Shown here piece after piece: positions 1 through 11,757 of a DNA stretch of 64,000 bases. The notes beneath the pieces were generated by a model. That model saw nothing but the letters and a program-made list of their open reading frames with translations. It searched no databases and was not told where the DNA came from. Origin of the DNA: Phlebiopsis flavidoalba. Taxonomy: Eukaryota; Basidiomycota; Agaricomycetes; Polyporales; Phanerochaetaceae. Location: contig JAOCPU010000043.1 of the NCBI GenBank assembly GCA_035772785.1, positions 186,001 to 250,000 of the forward strand, given 5' to 3'. Numbering within the stretch: position 1 is the first letter of the stretch; each line of letters starts with the position of its first letter. The position numbers and the translations under genes were made by a program.

Positions 1-586
1 AATGGTGAGTTAGATGACATATTGTCTCTATTGGTTCTTGTCGGCGGCTTGAGATATCAAAGTAATCTCGGAGGAGAATGAGAAGATGAATGTCTTCGGT
101 AGTGTGGCGTTTATGATCAGGGTCAATTTCACAACTCAGGCTCAGGAGTATATAGCCCCGCAAGGCTGGCGATATACGCAAAGCGAAGGAAGAAAGGCTC
201 GTATCAGGTTTGTTTTGGTGGTCTGAGTGTGAGGAGAGCGTTCACCGAAGGCATTCACTGGCGGTTTTCACAACGACCACCTTTGCAGCGATTTGATTAC
301 ACGTTGGATAGTGTGTTCGTTCGAACTAACAATGAGACACTGGTAGACAAACGAGGATGGTGGTAGTAGAACACAACGGGGATCGTTTGCATGCGTCACG
401 GTGTTGCCGACGCCATCAAGATGCGCGTAAGATGTGACAGCCGCGTGCTGTGTGACTGCGCCGCGGCATAAGTAGGTTATATGGAAAACCAGGTACTTGT
501 GCAGACATGGCGAATACATGAAAAAACAAAAATACAAGAATACCATACGCAAAGTCGTTACAAGGGAGACTCAAGGATACGGCGGC

Positions 587-3227
587 TCAAACGGGCGATG
601 CACCCTGACGCAACTGCTCTGCACAGGCTGCACGCGGCCACGAGGTCAGGCGTGCCGTAGTACACGGTGCCGTCAGGGGCTCTCCCGAGCTCACGCCCTC
701 ATCAGTGCTTCCTGCTCGTCGTCTTCCATTGCCACCGTAAGTGTAGGGGCGCGAGACGAATGTTTTCGTCATAAGCTACCTCGCATCTGCGTTTGTGTTC
801 GGCGTGACGTTCGTCACCGGGTATCCTGAAAACCCAAACGCCTCCTCGAAGTTCGCTTTTGCGCAGCGGTTTGCCTTGCGTGTCTGTGACAGTGACCCGA
901 GGGCGCTGCGCACTCTGGCGATTGAAGAGGCGTGGTCCCAATAATACTTCATCGAGCCGACGATCTCAACAAAGAAGTCCGCTGCAACGAGAGTCAGCTA
1001 TCTACTAGGAAAACATGTGTCTGATACGCACTGTAATTTATGCTGATGATGACCCGTCGTTAGGACATCGTAACGACACATTGAGCAAGCACGCACCTGT
1101 CCAGAAGAGGCCGTCCTATGCTGGTCTTCCGGGTACCCGGGATGACGTATTCCTTCCAGTTATACGCATACAACATGAACGAGGAGAAGGGAACACCATC
1201 TAGGGGGCACCTCATTAAGGTGTGTTTGTAAATGAAACAAACGTGCACTCACCTCTATGCAGATAGCAAGCGCATTCAAGCCGTCCGAAATATTTGCTTC
1301 GGTCCAGTACTGCGTAGCATGAATCACACGGGCCCTCAAGAGCGTCGAACTAAACGCAGTTCATTAATGCGATCACAGAAGAGCCAGCCATGACGCCAAG
1401 ACATTGCGTCTTACCACGAAGGACTGGTAGAAAGTGAACATGACGATCAACTTGATCGACAAGAAAACTTCGCAAGAGGTTTCTTGCCCCGGAGGCTCTT
1501 CTTTGGTGAGACCATAAAATATCAACAGGCCGTATAGAGCGATGCTGCGTCGGGGACGTAATGAGTAAAAATGTGGCTGTGCAAGCGGCGGTAAGTCCGC
1601 TACGTGACATACTGATCGCGTCAGACAGAGCTCGAGATGTAAGCTTTCAGCAGTCTTGAAAGCTCCAAGAGCGCAGACTCGCAAAGCACTCCCTTGGCTT
1701 GGGCAATAATACCCACAATGGACAGGACTGGTAATGAAACTAGAAGTGATGGATTAGAAACTTTGGAGTCGGAGCATTTTATACATCAAAACTTACCGGG
1801 GCCGAATAATGACGTATTGAAGCACCGACCATTTTACGGTATACATGAAGTAGGCCTGCCAAGACAGTCAAGAATCTAGCTGCCAAAGGCTGCAAGAATA
1901 TACTGCAACCTTTGTGGGACGGGTATCTCCAGCAGCAGAAACTGCAGGTGGAGTTATTGGTGGCGCATTAGGATGTGATATAGGGTTCACAATTCACGGA
2001 AGGGGTAACGGAAACTCGTTGTACGTGCCGAGCACGATGGCGTGTTTTTGACAATCGTGGTCCGCTGCACTACCTGGCGCATATTCAATCAAGAAGTAAA
2101 GAGGGCGGACAACAAATTCAACCCAGGGTGCCAGGGTAGGAGGATGGGAGTTTAAGGGGAAAGGGCCAGAGAGTAGGGGGGCAGAGTCGGGTTTTGTTTT
2201 CCATTTTTGGGAGTTTTTTTTAAGGGAGGGGGGATGTGACGGAATGAGGTCCAGGGATCAAGATATTGGCACGTTAATTACAGAGGGAAGGACAACACAT
2301 GGGATGGGCAGGGGGAGCCAGCAGGTGAGCGAGGGATAGATAAAGGCGATAAAGGTATGGGAGGGAAGGGCCAGAGGAAAAGGGAGGAGGGAGATAGTGG
2401 GGGGAAGGGGGGCAGCCACGGGGGTTTTTTTTGGGATGGGCAAACAAATTAAAGGCTGGGGCGGGGGCAGCAGTTAGCGCATGCCGCATTGATGATTAGC
2501 TGGGTCATTGTATGTTCAATATGATGAGAATGGCGGTGCCAGACTTTTAAGATTCCAGCAGACGAGCAAACTGTCAATCCGCGCCTGATTGGGATGCCGC
2601 TCATCCCGTTTTGTCACGAAAGCTGACGAGCCTTGCCTGGAAGCAACATTCGGCGCGGAAAATAGTACGTACAGGAAGGCACTGAGAGTCACGGATTCGT
2701 ATGCTGTAGACCCCTGCGTGTGAGTACATGGAAAATGCTTTGCGACGGACATTTGCACTGCGCACCGGTTTCAATGAGGTCGTAGTAGGTGTAATCGCGG
2801 AAGAAGCGGTATGGAAAGGAATGAGATAACCGCGTAGACAGGGGCATATACAATATACGGAGACTGCGGCAGGGTAAGTCTCCTGAGCAAGACAAGTAGA
2901 ATGGGTAACGCACATCTGTCGATGCTGCTCCCGCGGTTGGTATAATTCCTATGCGACAAGGATTCAGCTTCGATAGCTTGTCTTGACAAAATGCGACTGA
3001 CCGGCAATGCTGCAGGACGGTTACGAGGGAAATGATGACAGTCTATAGGATACCGGTTAGCGGGTAAGAAGCAGGCAATTGGGAGTGAACGTACGGCAAG
3101 CGGCGCATGCGCCAGATATGACCCCACCTATCCGATGCTTATCCCAGTTAATGCCATCTGAGTCCCAGAAACTGCTCTGGTCAACCTCTGCCGAGTTGTC
3201 AGATGGGCAGGAGGAGGATCCTGCCAT
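587..3227 (-). CDS. TMEM184 / organic solute transporter alpha-like multi-pass membrane protein
   Basis: Family assignment rests on several exons in consecutive order on the minus strand. The first exon begins at an ATG at 3227 and holds the segment GINWDKHRIG followed by VISGACAA. About 2.9 kb has RNYTNRG, and 2.85-2.7 kb has YRFFRDYTYYDLIE, the hallmark of fungal TMEM184 proteins. About 1.87 kb has VKWSVLQYVIIRP. About 1.55-1.4 kb has LYGLLIFYGLTKEE and IKLIVMFTFYQSF. About 1.35-1.25 kb has RVIHATQYW and DGLNALAICIE, and about 1.15 kb has MLYAYNWKEY. Family members are seven-helix membrane proteins related to Ost-alpha, of poorly known transport or vacuolar role in fungi. The C-terminal part (YDENIRLAPYTYGGNG, near 0.75 kb) and the stop near 587 are tentative. 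Exons lie in different frames, partly through introns and partly through likely base errors. A 1.96-2.5 kb block without recognisable coding sequence interrupts the gene. Confidence 0.72.
2131..2480. repeat. Purine-rich, G-run low-complexity tract inside the TMEM184-like gene
   Basis: The plus strand here is strongly G/A-biased with many runs of three to six G, two poly-T runs and little C. Examples are the G runs around 2399-2412 and 2421-2425 and the GGGGCGGGGG near 2459. It falls between exons of the TMEM184-like gene, so it would be intronic, but it is far longer than the usual 50-65-nt introns of this window. The transcribed strand is the C-rich complement. It could be an expanded simple repeat or an old insertion. 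No coding sequence was recognised. Confidence 0.6.
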
Positions 3228-3299
3228 GAGATTCGATTCCTTCAAAGGGTGGTGTCCGGAGCTGAAGTAGAGGGTTTGTTTCTTGTGAAAGAAAGTGTG

Positions 3300-5960
3300 T
3301 GTTGAGGTATAAAGGTCGGCGGAAATGATTGGTGGCCGAGAGGAGGGTATAGAGATGACGGTGGAGAGTAAAAGGGAAACCTATGTCAGGCGTGAGAAAT
3401 GGAGACGCCCGTAAGCGGTGTGACGTGATGCCTGCTACTGCGACTTATTGTTCGGTCGATCGGAGATCCGAGCCTGAGCGTGTGAGAGCGTCCGGGAAAC
3501 GGGAATTCTGTGCCTCTGTGCCTCTGTGCCTCTGTGCCGTCTGTGCCGTCTGTGCCACCTCTGGCGCTTATGCCTCCGTGACCTCATGTCATCCAACTTA
3601 CAAGTGTCAAGCACAATCACAAGAGAAGAAATGGTTTGTGTAGTGTACTTGGCTTGTTAGATGTATGAATGGAAAGCCGAGCTGTACATAACGCACCGAA
3701 TATCAACTTTGCGCGAACAAAAACAGAACTTCAAGCTTCAGAACTGACTCTGCCGGCCATGGCCCATTGTCACAGTGTGACGCACATTCATGTGAATTCA
3801 TGTGATGCGTTGCGTCACGCCTTCAGCCGATTTCTCGTGAGCACCTCTGCTTGCAAGGATGGTGAATATTGACATCGCGAGCACACAATGCTTGGGATGT
3901 CAACGTTCTGGGAGTTTTTGCGCATGTTCTAATGTCTTTTACCCCTCGACTTCACATCATATAAGTAACAGACACGGCTGCCGTCACGAACGTACTTACT
4001 ATCACTGCTGGCCCGTCATAAACCAAACACAAGACAGCAACATTTACGGCTCGGACCGACTAAAGAGAACAAATCAGTGCGAACGGATGGGGCCGCGTGA
4101 AGCCTACGCCCCGAACACTCAATTTACATCCGACACAGTCGACTGCGAGCTAAAGACAGTACAGCCCGTGCATCGCCGAAGCCTACATATTTTGAGCGAG
4201 AACCTATGCCAGCGCGAAACGGACACTTATACTCACCGTTCCTTATCTTGCTCGATCTCTCATGCGCCGCACAGGCACGAGACAATGCACACAGCATGGA
4301 GTACAACAATCAAGCGCACTGCCAGTGCGACGCAAAGTTGAGAACCTCGTGACGCCCAATGACGAGAGCCGCTAGCGAAGTGATTGTGTGCAACGCCCCA
4401 TCACCATTTTACTGACAGGGTTCCCGCGGTAGTCTACCGTGTGTCTCTTCATGCAACTACCGCCACAGCCGCCTGGCGCAGCCCATTCGCCACTGGCAGC
4501 TCATCAGTGGCAATGTCCGCACGGACCGCATCCGTCTCACGTATTGGCCGGCCCAGACGTGCGTCTGCGAAGTAGAGCATTGCTTGCTCTCACCCTAGTA
4601 ATGCGGAAATACCACAAATGACCTTTGGTAGTACAATCCCCCGCTCAGCAGTACCGCAGTAGCTCGCAGACGACAACCGAGTGAATGCCTCTACAACAAA
4701 CGGGGGCCCCGCTAGAGATAAGAAACATACCAATGCACGCTGTACAGATCATCACAATATGGCCGCAAAAGGTCTGCGCCGAGCGCGCCCGCACTATACA
4801 TCTGAAGGTGTTGCTCACCCTCCATGCGTTGAATCATAACAGCTGCTACACCGCAGATTGTGTTTGTCTGATTTGAGCTAAATAGTTATACAGCTTTCCC
4901 ATGCTATTTCGTGATTAGCGATGAGCATTATGCACACGCTGTGGCAGACTAAAATTAAATATTGGATTTATTAGCGGGTTTAGGGTCTTTGGGTAGGTAC
5001 GGCCTATTATACTTACAGCGCTAAGTGTCTGACCTTGCTTTAACGTGACTGGTTGGACAAAATTCTGATTGTTGTTTCATGCTGTTCCTGTGTCCAAGTG
5101 GACCGTCTATGCAGACAAGTAAGCTTCAAGGTTGCTGCCGCCAGAGTCGGCGCACTTCACCAGTCAAAGATACCGGAACGCAAAGACCATATATGGCGAT
5201 AGCCGAACATCAGATCGCTCATGTCATAGACGCCTAGTTTGATGGCACAGAGTGGCACAGAGGCACAGGAACTGCACAGACGCCGGCACCCAGAATTCCC
5301 AGACATTCCCGGACTTTCTGGAGCGTAGTTATTTCATCCGGGTTCGACTCCTCCTCGGAGAGGGCTCTTTATATCTTTAGCGATTTAACATTGCACACGA
5401 GGAATTTCGAAAATTTCTGCGCATGGTACGGTTTGTTTTTTTTCAACGTAAATGGGCAAATGGTCTGAAGCTCTCGCTGCTTGTGCTCCTTTAGCTTTAG
5501 GTCCAGAGTTGCAGCTGCTAACACGACGCCTCCGGACAGGCACATTCAGATTTGGAGTGACCCAGGTACCCGCCAGACAAAGCTGCTGCGCCCCTCGTCA
5601 ATCTGCCCCTGCCTTCAGCCAATGCTTTTGTGTACCCTCGCCGTAGGCATGGGTTACCGCCAGCGGCTCGAAAACTTTTGTATTCAAATCGGCCTCGCTG
5701 GCGAAGCCGAATCGAAGAAACGTGGCTGGAAACACAGCCGACTCGCTCAGGATGGACTTACAAGGCCGCAGAAACAATGCGGCACGGGAACGCCCAGCAT
5801 CGGATTACCCCCGCACGCAGCAAGTCGCACGTACACGCAGCACGATATAAATATGATGTACATTTATATGATCAGAGATTTTTATATACACACGCTGTTC
5901 TGGTGCTGCCCGCCACGAGCAGGCAAACACTCTTTCGTTCCTCTATTATGCGGTCACAGC
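3300..5960. other. Gene-poor interval, no supported gene
   Basis: Only short open frames without recognisable domains were found on either strand. The interval contains a tgtgcc-type microsatellite at 3508-3556 and a related inverted version near 5240-5270. One minus-strand frame around 4575-4440 stays open for about 45 codons, but I recognised nothing in it. The frames at 5.45-5.65 kb are also unassigned. Confidence 0.4.
3508..3556. repeat. Microsatellite ctgtgcct / ctgtgccgt repeats
   Basis: Direct reading shows consecutive copies of ctgtgcct followed by ctgtgccgt variants. A related complement-oriented run (ggcacagagtggcacagagg) lies near 5241-5262, flanked in both places by similar gggaattctg / ccagaattcc sequence. 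This suggests a diverged inverted copy of a short element. Confidence 0.75.
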
Positions 5961-5979
5961 CTCCTGGAGTCTCCTGTGA

Positions 5980-6250
5980 TTATGCAGCCTTGCCCTTAGC
6001 ACCCTTCGCCGCGGGGGCACTTCCTGGGAACATTCCTCGCCGCTCCAGCCTGGGCGCGCGCCGGGAAGCTGCCTTTGCCAACGTCAGCACCAGCCTTGGC
6101 CTAGAATAGGCGTAAGCATGGAAGGAAACAATGTGGTGGTAGGGTGGTGTATTAAATCATACCTGCGTGGACTGTATGCGGGACGCGTCGGCGTTGGTTG
6201 TTGGGTTGGGCTTGGCAGCACCGCCAGCTGCGAAGAAAGTTGAGCGGCAT
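5980..6250 (-). CDS. Small seed-maturation (SMP)-like protein
   Basis: Two exons are joined by a 62-nt intron (6101-6162, GT..AG). The spliced reading frame contains PNPTTNADASRIQSTQ followed by AKAGADVGKGSFPARAQ and a Lys/Ala/Gly-rich tail. The pattern ADASRIQSTQAKxGxDxGKxSFxARAQ is what I know from small fungal proteins with an SMP / LEA-type domain, which are thought to be stress- or desiccation-related. The tail is broken by a C5 run (plus-strand G5 at 6013-6017). With one base fewer the frame would reach AKGKAA and a stop at 5980, whereas as read it stops at 5996. The start is unsure: the nearest ATG (6250) is not in the same frame as the recognisable part. Assignment is by pattern memory only. 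Confidence 0.5.
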
Positions 6251-7114
6251 TTTGAGCGGTTGAAATTTCGAACACCTACTAGCACGAGTTCCCTTAGCAG
6301 GCCGGCATGTTGTTTGAAGCTTGAGTTGGGTTGTTTGGGAGGAGAGGAGTGCTTGAGTGACTCTGCCGTTACAGCGACCCTCCACAGGTGCCTTTATAGT
6401 CCTCGTCGTCCCGCCCAGCCGCGCACGTCCAACAGCTATCGTAGCCCATCCACTGCGACAACGAAGCACATAATTACGCGCAAGAAAACACGGGACACAT
6501 TTACGTACAAAATAAAAACCGCCTCCGCATACGACGAAGGTCGCAGAACGCGCCGCCACGACAGCTTCAGCGAACAACGACGCGCTTCCGCCCTGCTGCA
6601 CGACACCTCGAAGAGGAGAAGATGCGCGCGGCGATACATTCATCGGCGCGATACGGCGTCCTGGTCCGCGATCTGCGACGCCGTGCGAAGTATCCGCGCC
6701 CACGGCTAGCCACTTGGCGTTGTGCGCGCACGATTAGATGTCGGCCAATTCTCGCGAGAAGCGGCACGCTCATTCTAAAACGGTAGCGAACCTCGAGGTT
6801 CGCAGGACGTTTGTACGTCAAAGACATTGGGAAGATGCATAGATGGACTGGATATACCGTCGTTCGCTGAGGTTCGTCTTGTTGGGATAACGTTCAGATG
6901 CGATGTCTTCTGCTCTTTCTAGCGTTTGAGCTCGCTGGGGGTCGGACGACCTTAACTCTGGTCATCCCCACCACACCCCACGGCTTTTCACTCGTCTCGA
7001 GCTCACAAGGGATAGCATGGGTATACAACAAGACCTACATTGACAATTTTAAAGTAACACCTTTCTATTCCGTACATGTTAACCTTGGCTCCAGATTGAA
7101 CTCGACCTTTAATC

Positions 7115-10100
7115 TTAGATGTAGATGGGCAGAGTAGGATCCAACCCGCTCCACTGGGGGTCCCTCGACAAAGTCCTTCTGGTCAATCAAGAAATCCTAA
7201 TCCTGAAGTCAGCACCCAGATTCACCGTCTTACAACGAGCTGCACCAACTTACGAGAGGACATTCAACCAGCGCTCCCTTGACCTGAGACAACCTCATCC
7301 TTAACCCTCACCAGCGGAATATCGGGCGCAACATGATTTGTCTTCGACTTGGGAACATAATTCTAACAACCAACATCAGCCACCACGTCTTGGACAAGCA
7401 CATAACAGCACATACCGGGTACGCCTCCCAGTTGCGCACGAGGTTTGTGGGCACAGGACGGAAAATCTCAGTAAAGATCTCACGGTTCTTGCGCGCCGTG
7501 TCATTCCACAACGCCTCCGTCTCGGGCGCGAGCGGGTCCGCGATCGCCTCGTCCTCGGGCGACTGTGTCTGGTCCGCGTTCGGGTGTGGCGCGGGGCGCA
7601 TGAACGAGTCGACGTGCTCGCGTGGGCCGTCGCAGTTCTGCGGCGGGATGAGGCCCAGGTGCTCTGTGCTGGGGTGAGTACTGGGGCAGAAGGAGGGAAA
7701 GGGGGCAGACCTTTGTAGAGCTGTCGCCGGAGTGTCGCAGCGAAGCGGGAGGCCATGTAGCGTTCGCCGTTCATGTTAGTCTCGATCATGTCCTCGTCCT
7801 CGACGATGAGTGCGATCTCTGAGTCTCCGTCGCCCTATCCACCGGTGAGTTGCGAGCGACTAGATGGATTCGTCAATGAACGTACCTTCTGGCTACGGTC
7901 GTTGATGTTGGCCGAGCCCATCTGCAAGATACCCCTAAGTCAGTATGAAGTACACCCAACCGGCGCAGAACTCACGATGACTCGACGGTCGTCCACGATC
8001 ATAACCTTCGAGTGGATGTACAACAGCTCAGACACATACGCATTCAGCTCCTCCTCCTCACTTCCTAGCCACTTCTCATCCAACAGATTTGTTCGATCGT
8101 GCAACATATGCTGCACCACATTATCCGAGACGGGCTCGTCGCTGCGCAGGCTGTCCGCGCCGTGCTCAAAGCGCTCAATGAGCTCGCGCGCCTCGCCGGC
8201 GCTCTGCGGGAGCGGGTACGTCTCCGTCTTGAGCGCGTTCTTGTTGCCCTCGACCGACGCGCTGTTCCCCTGCGTCTCGTCCGGCAGCACGATCGTCACG
8301 TTCTGCGTGCGCTGCGAGGGCGCGTCTTCCTCGCCGACCCACTGCCGCGCGAGCGCGACCATGGCTTGTTGGAATTTCACGCCGCTGTTCTGTTCCATCT
8401 GGCCAATGAAGGAGGCTGCAAGCCTTGTCAGAGATTTTAGACTTGTATCTGTGCTTCGTACTCACGGAAGGGGCCGTTAATCCTGTCATAAGCCTCTCAG
8501 GTGGTAGAACCGGATGTAGTCCATCCTGCACAGACTGTCAGCGACTTGCACTCTAGGCTGATGTCTAGTACGTACGGCTCAAAGCCAGCCTTCCGAATCT
8601 CCTCATAGATACTGTGACCGCCCCTATTGATGGTTCTGTACTGGGCGCCAGCACATGATAGTCTTGACGGAGGAACTCGTCGCGGATATAATTGCCTGCG
8701 AAGCCTGGCACTTCGGGGATAACAACAACAACCTAGGCGATATGGCACCGTAAATATGACCAATAAATAAAGGCAACTTGCCTTGAACTTTTGGCCATCG
8801 CGAGCGGCTTGGGTGATACGAGTTACCAAAGCTTTGGCAATCTGGTTCTTGACGGGGTCGTCGTCCGTGGTGCTCGAGATGCTATAGCGAGCTCAAGTAA
8901 GACTACTCGTTGGGAATGTCCTGGGAAACCCAACTGACAATGAGAACTGGTTTTCTAGGAGAAAACATCGTCAGTTTTGATTGAGACCGGACAATATAAT
9001 GCACGTACCGATGTAAATGAAGTGATTCGCCTCCATGATTAGCTGGCAATCTATTCACAATGAGTTCTGCTCCCATACAAAGCAAGACCCCACTCACAAG
9101 CATTCTGAATACTCTTCTCCATGAGCACACCATGGCTCCAATCCGACACACTGCGCACAGCCTGCACGCGGCACGTCCCATTGGGCGGGCGCTGGTACGA
9201 CACGGGGTCCTCCTCCTCCTCGGGGTACCACGACTCCTGGTTGCGGTGAAAAGCGCTGTCGGAAGCGGCGCCCATCGAATGCCAGTGCTCGCGCAGCGGG
9301 TGCCGCGCGACGGGCTCCTCGGGCGCGACATCGATGTCGTGTGGGAGCGCGAGCCAGTCGTATCGTCTGCAGGTGGGTCAGTAAACATGCGGGAGTGGTA
9401 GGGGAGGGGCGTACGATTCGTTGCGGTACTGTGGGCTGTCAGTTTGAGCCGGTGCGGAGCACGTGTCGGAGCGCTCACCTTGCGTTTCTTGACCTCGTTC
9501 CAGCGCTCCGTGAAGTGCTGGACGATATCAAGGACGACTGGGCCGCAGAGGGTCATGTGGACCTTTTGAGATGTTTGGTCTGAGTATGGGAGGAAATCAT
9601 GCGGTAAAATGGAGGAGACATACGTCGTGCCATGGCATTCTGGGGGTATCAAGCAGACTGATGGTGCTGTTGGCGTATTGGCCGACTTCCTGTAAAATGT
9701 TGAGATGATTGAGAGCAAAGAGCTGGGTATATGCGCACCTTGAAGTCAAGAACACGGGCGTTGTTGTAATCCTGACCCGGGAAGAGCGTCGCAGCAAAAT
9801 TAGTCGGGTGCGCGTCGGCGAGCGGGTGATTATGGGTGTCCCAGCGGCCAAAGCAGAGGTCAAGGCCGCCGATGCACGCGCGGTGATTATCGACAACAAC
9901 CACCTTCTCATGATGCGACCAAAACTCAACATCGTCTGAAACGCGCTCAGTGTAGGCTTTGCACTTGGGCGGTCGGCTATAGCTCACCTTTGCTTCCGAT
10001 GTGGTCGGGGTGCCGCATGCACGCGATGTTGGGGTGCAGGTCCTCGAGTGCGTGCTTGGTGTGTGGCTGGAGCTCATGGACATGGTCTGCGTGACCTCCT

Positions 10101-10695
10101 TGTACACAACGACATAGATCTTGACGCCTTGCTCGGCCTTGCGCTTCAGGACGCGGTCGAGACGCAAGACGCCACTGCTCGTTGTATGCGGGGGGGACGA
10201 CGCAGGTACAGCTCCGGTGTAAGCCACCAATCCTATGGAAATGCGGATTAGCAGGTCGGTGTATGCGTGCCGAGAGAACGTACCAGGATGAAGATACATT
10301 CACGAGCACTCTCCAACATTTCTGAAAGTGCGTACATATAATCATGTCCGTCAATATGCCTGTAAGCCAACTACTCAGCATATCGCACACAAGCCAATGT
10401 AACATAGTATACGGACCATTTGACAAAGTTGTGCGAGCGCTCTCCTGCAAAGGAGTGGAATCGGTGTGCTGCATTAATTTCAGCACGAATCATGTCCATC
10501 CGTTTCTCCTCAGGGTCGTCGTGCCTGCGATTCGGATTGAAGATGCCTAGACACACCGCGAGCTCAGCACGCGCGCACGCGGACCCCTGAAGCCTAGCAC
10601 GCACCAATGGCCATATTCCTAGCATTATGCGCGCCCTCTTCAGCCTTCGAGACCAGGGCATCTGCGCGTTGCGCTATCTTGTCGAAGAAAGACAT
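7115..10695 (-). CDS. Phospholipase D, two HKD motifs
   Basis: Hydrolyses phosphatidylcholine-type lipids to phosphatidic acid. The start ATG at 10695 opens MSFFDKIAQRADALVSKAEE, followed by several short-intron exons. The first catalytic motif is SHHEKVVVVDNH near 9.9 kb, followed by IGGLDLCFGRWDTHNHP. The second is IHSKVMIVDDRRVIVSSAP near 8.0 kb. Both are textbook HxKxxxxD motifs, the second within the usual YVSELLYIHSK context. The C-terminal end FLIDQKDFVEG is close to the family's usual ending. The frame slips at a C5 run (plus 7156-7160); after one base is discounted it ends WSGLDPTLPIYI with a stop at 7115. I saw no PX or PH domain in the short N-terminal region, so it is shorter than yeast Spo14. 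Exon borders were not fully worked out. Confidence 0.88.
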
Positions 10696-11757
10696 GGTGG
10701 CGAGTAGCAAGTTGCGCTAGGCCGGCGGAGGGATCATGATGGGTCCCTCTTGTATGCCCCCGGTTGCATAGCTGCGGCAAAATCCTGACGCTGATATCGG
10801 CAAGGCGAGGAAATAAAGAATCCTTCTCTGGTGTTGTTGTCCTGCTGCGAGGAAAACTCGAAATGATCGATGAAGTCTGCCGAGAGCAACTCTGCTGTGT
10901 CGTCGCCAAGCGTGGTGGCGACGATATTGGCGGCCTAGTATTAGCGCCCGCGTGCGGTCCGACGCGCCCAGGAGAGCAGAACTCGATAGACCTCAATTTG
11001 CTGCAATGAACTCTGAACTTGGAGGAGCCGAGTGTGAAACGTGCAAAAGAAAAGACGTTGTAATGTCGGCCGGAAGTCTGCACCAGTTGGTGTGAGATGC
11101 CCAGTATCACCAAGTTTTAGCTTTGTGGACTCAGACCGGACGGTCCAAATCAAGTCCAAATCGTCTGAGGCTGTGAGCGCCGCGATGCGAGAGGCAATGC
11201 GTGCCAGTGTGGTTCATGTTCTAAATTTTTGTAGCGTACGATTATGAGCAATGTAGTCTAGCTCACTACAGAAAGTAATGCATACTCAACACAGAATTGG
11301 GGGAGAAGAAGGCCTCTATGTCTTGTGCTAGCGCGAGCTGAGTGTTTCCGGTTAGAGTTCGCTTATAGAGCCGCTTCCATGCTTTTTATACCTACACACA
11401 TGAATCTTCTAAAAACCCGAGGCCGCCTTGCTCAGTAAGACGGAACATTCAGAGCTATGAGTATAAAGATGTCCCCATTGGACGGCCAGGTATACAGTAC
11501 TTCATAAACTACTAATACGAACGACCTCGTGTAGCGACACAGATTATGCTGCAACAGTATAAAAGAAATTGAGAGACCGAGACCGGGTAACAGCGGAGCG
11601 ATACAGACAGCTAGCAAGGAAAAAAGAGGAAAAGCGGCAGATAAGTAGATGGCATTACGTGCGGTCTGTTCAAGACGGTGGTGGTACAATGACGAGTGCG
11701 AGACAAAGACAGATGAGATGGGAAGGAGATCAGCGAAACATGGTTATGGGCGCGAGA
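10696..11757. other. Intergenic interval between PLD start and kinase stop
   Basis: It holds the promoter side of the phospholipase D gene and the 3' side of the histidine kinase gene, both on the minus strand. Only short frames without recognisable motifs were seen. Confidence 0.4.

Noticed and set aside
5325..5365. ggttcgactcc resembles a tRNA B-box
   Set aside because: The T-stem does not pair properly and no acceptor stem, anticodon arm or A-box could be placed upstream.
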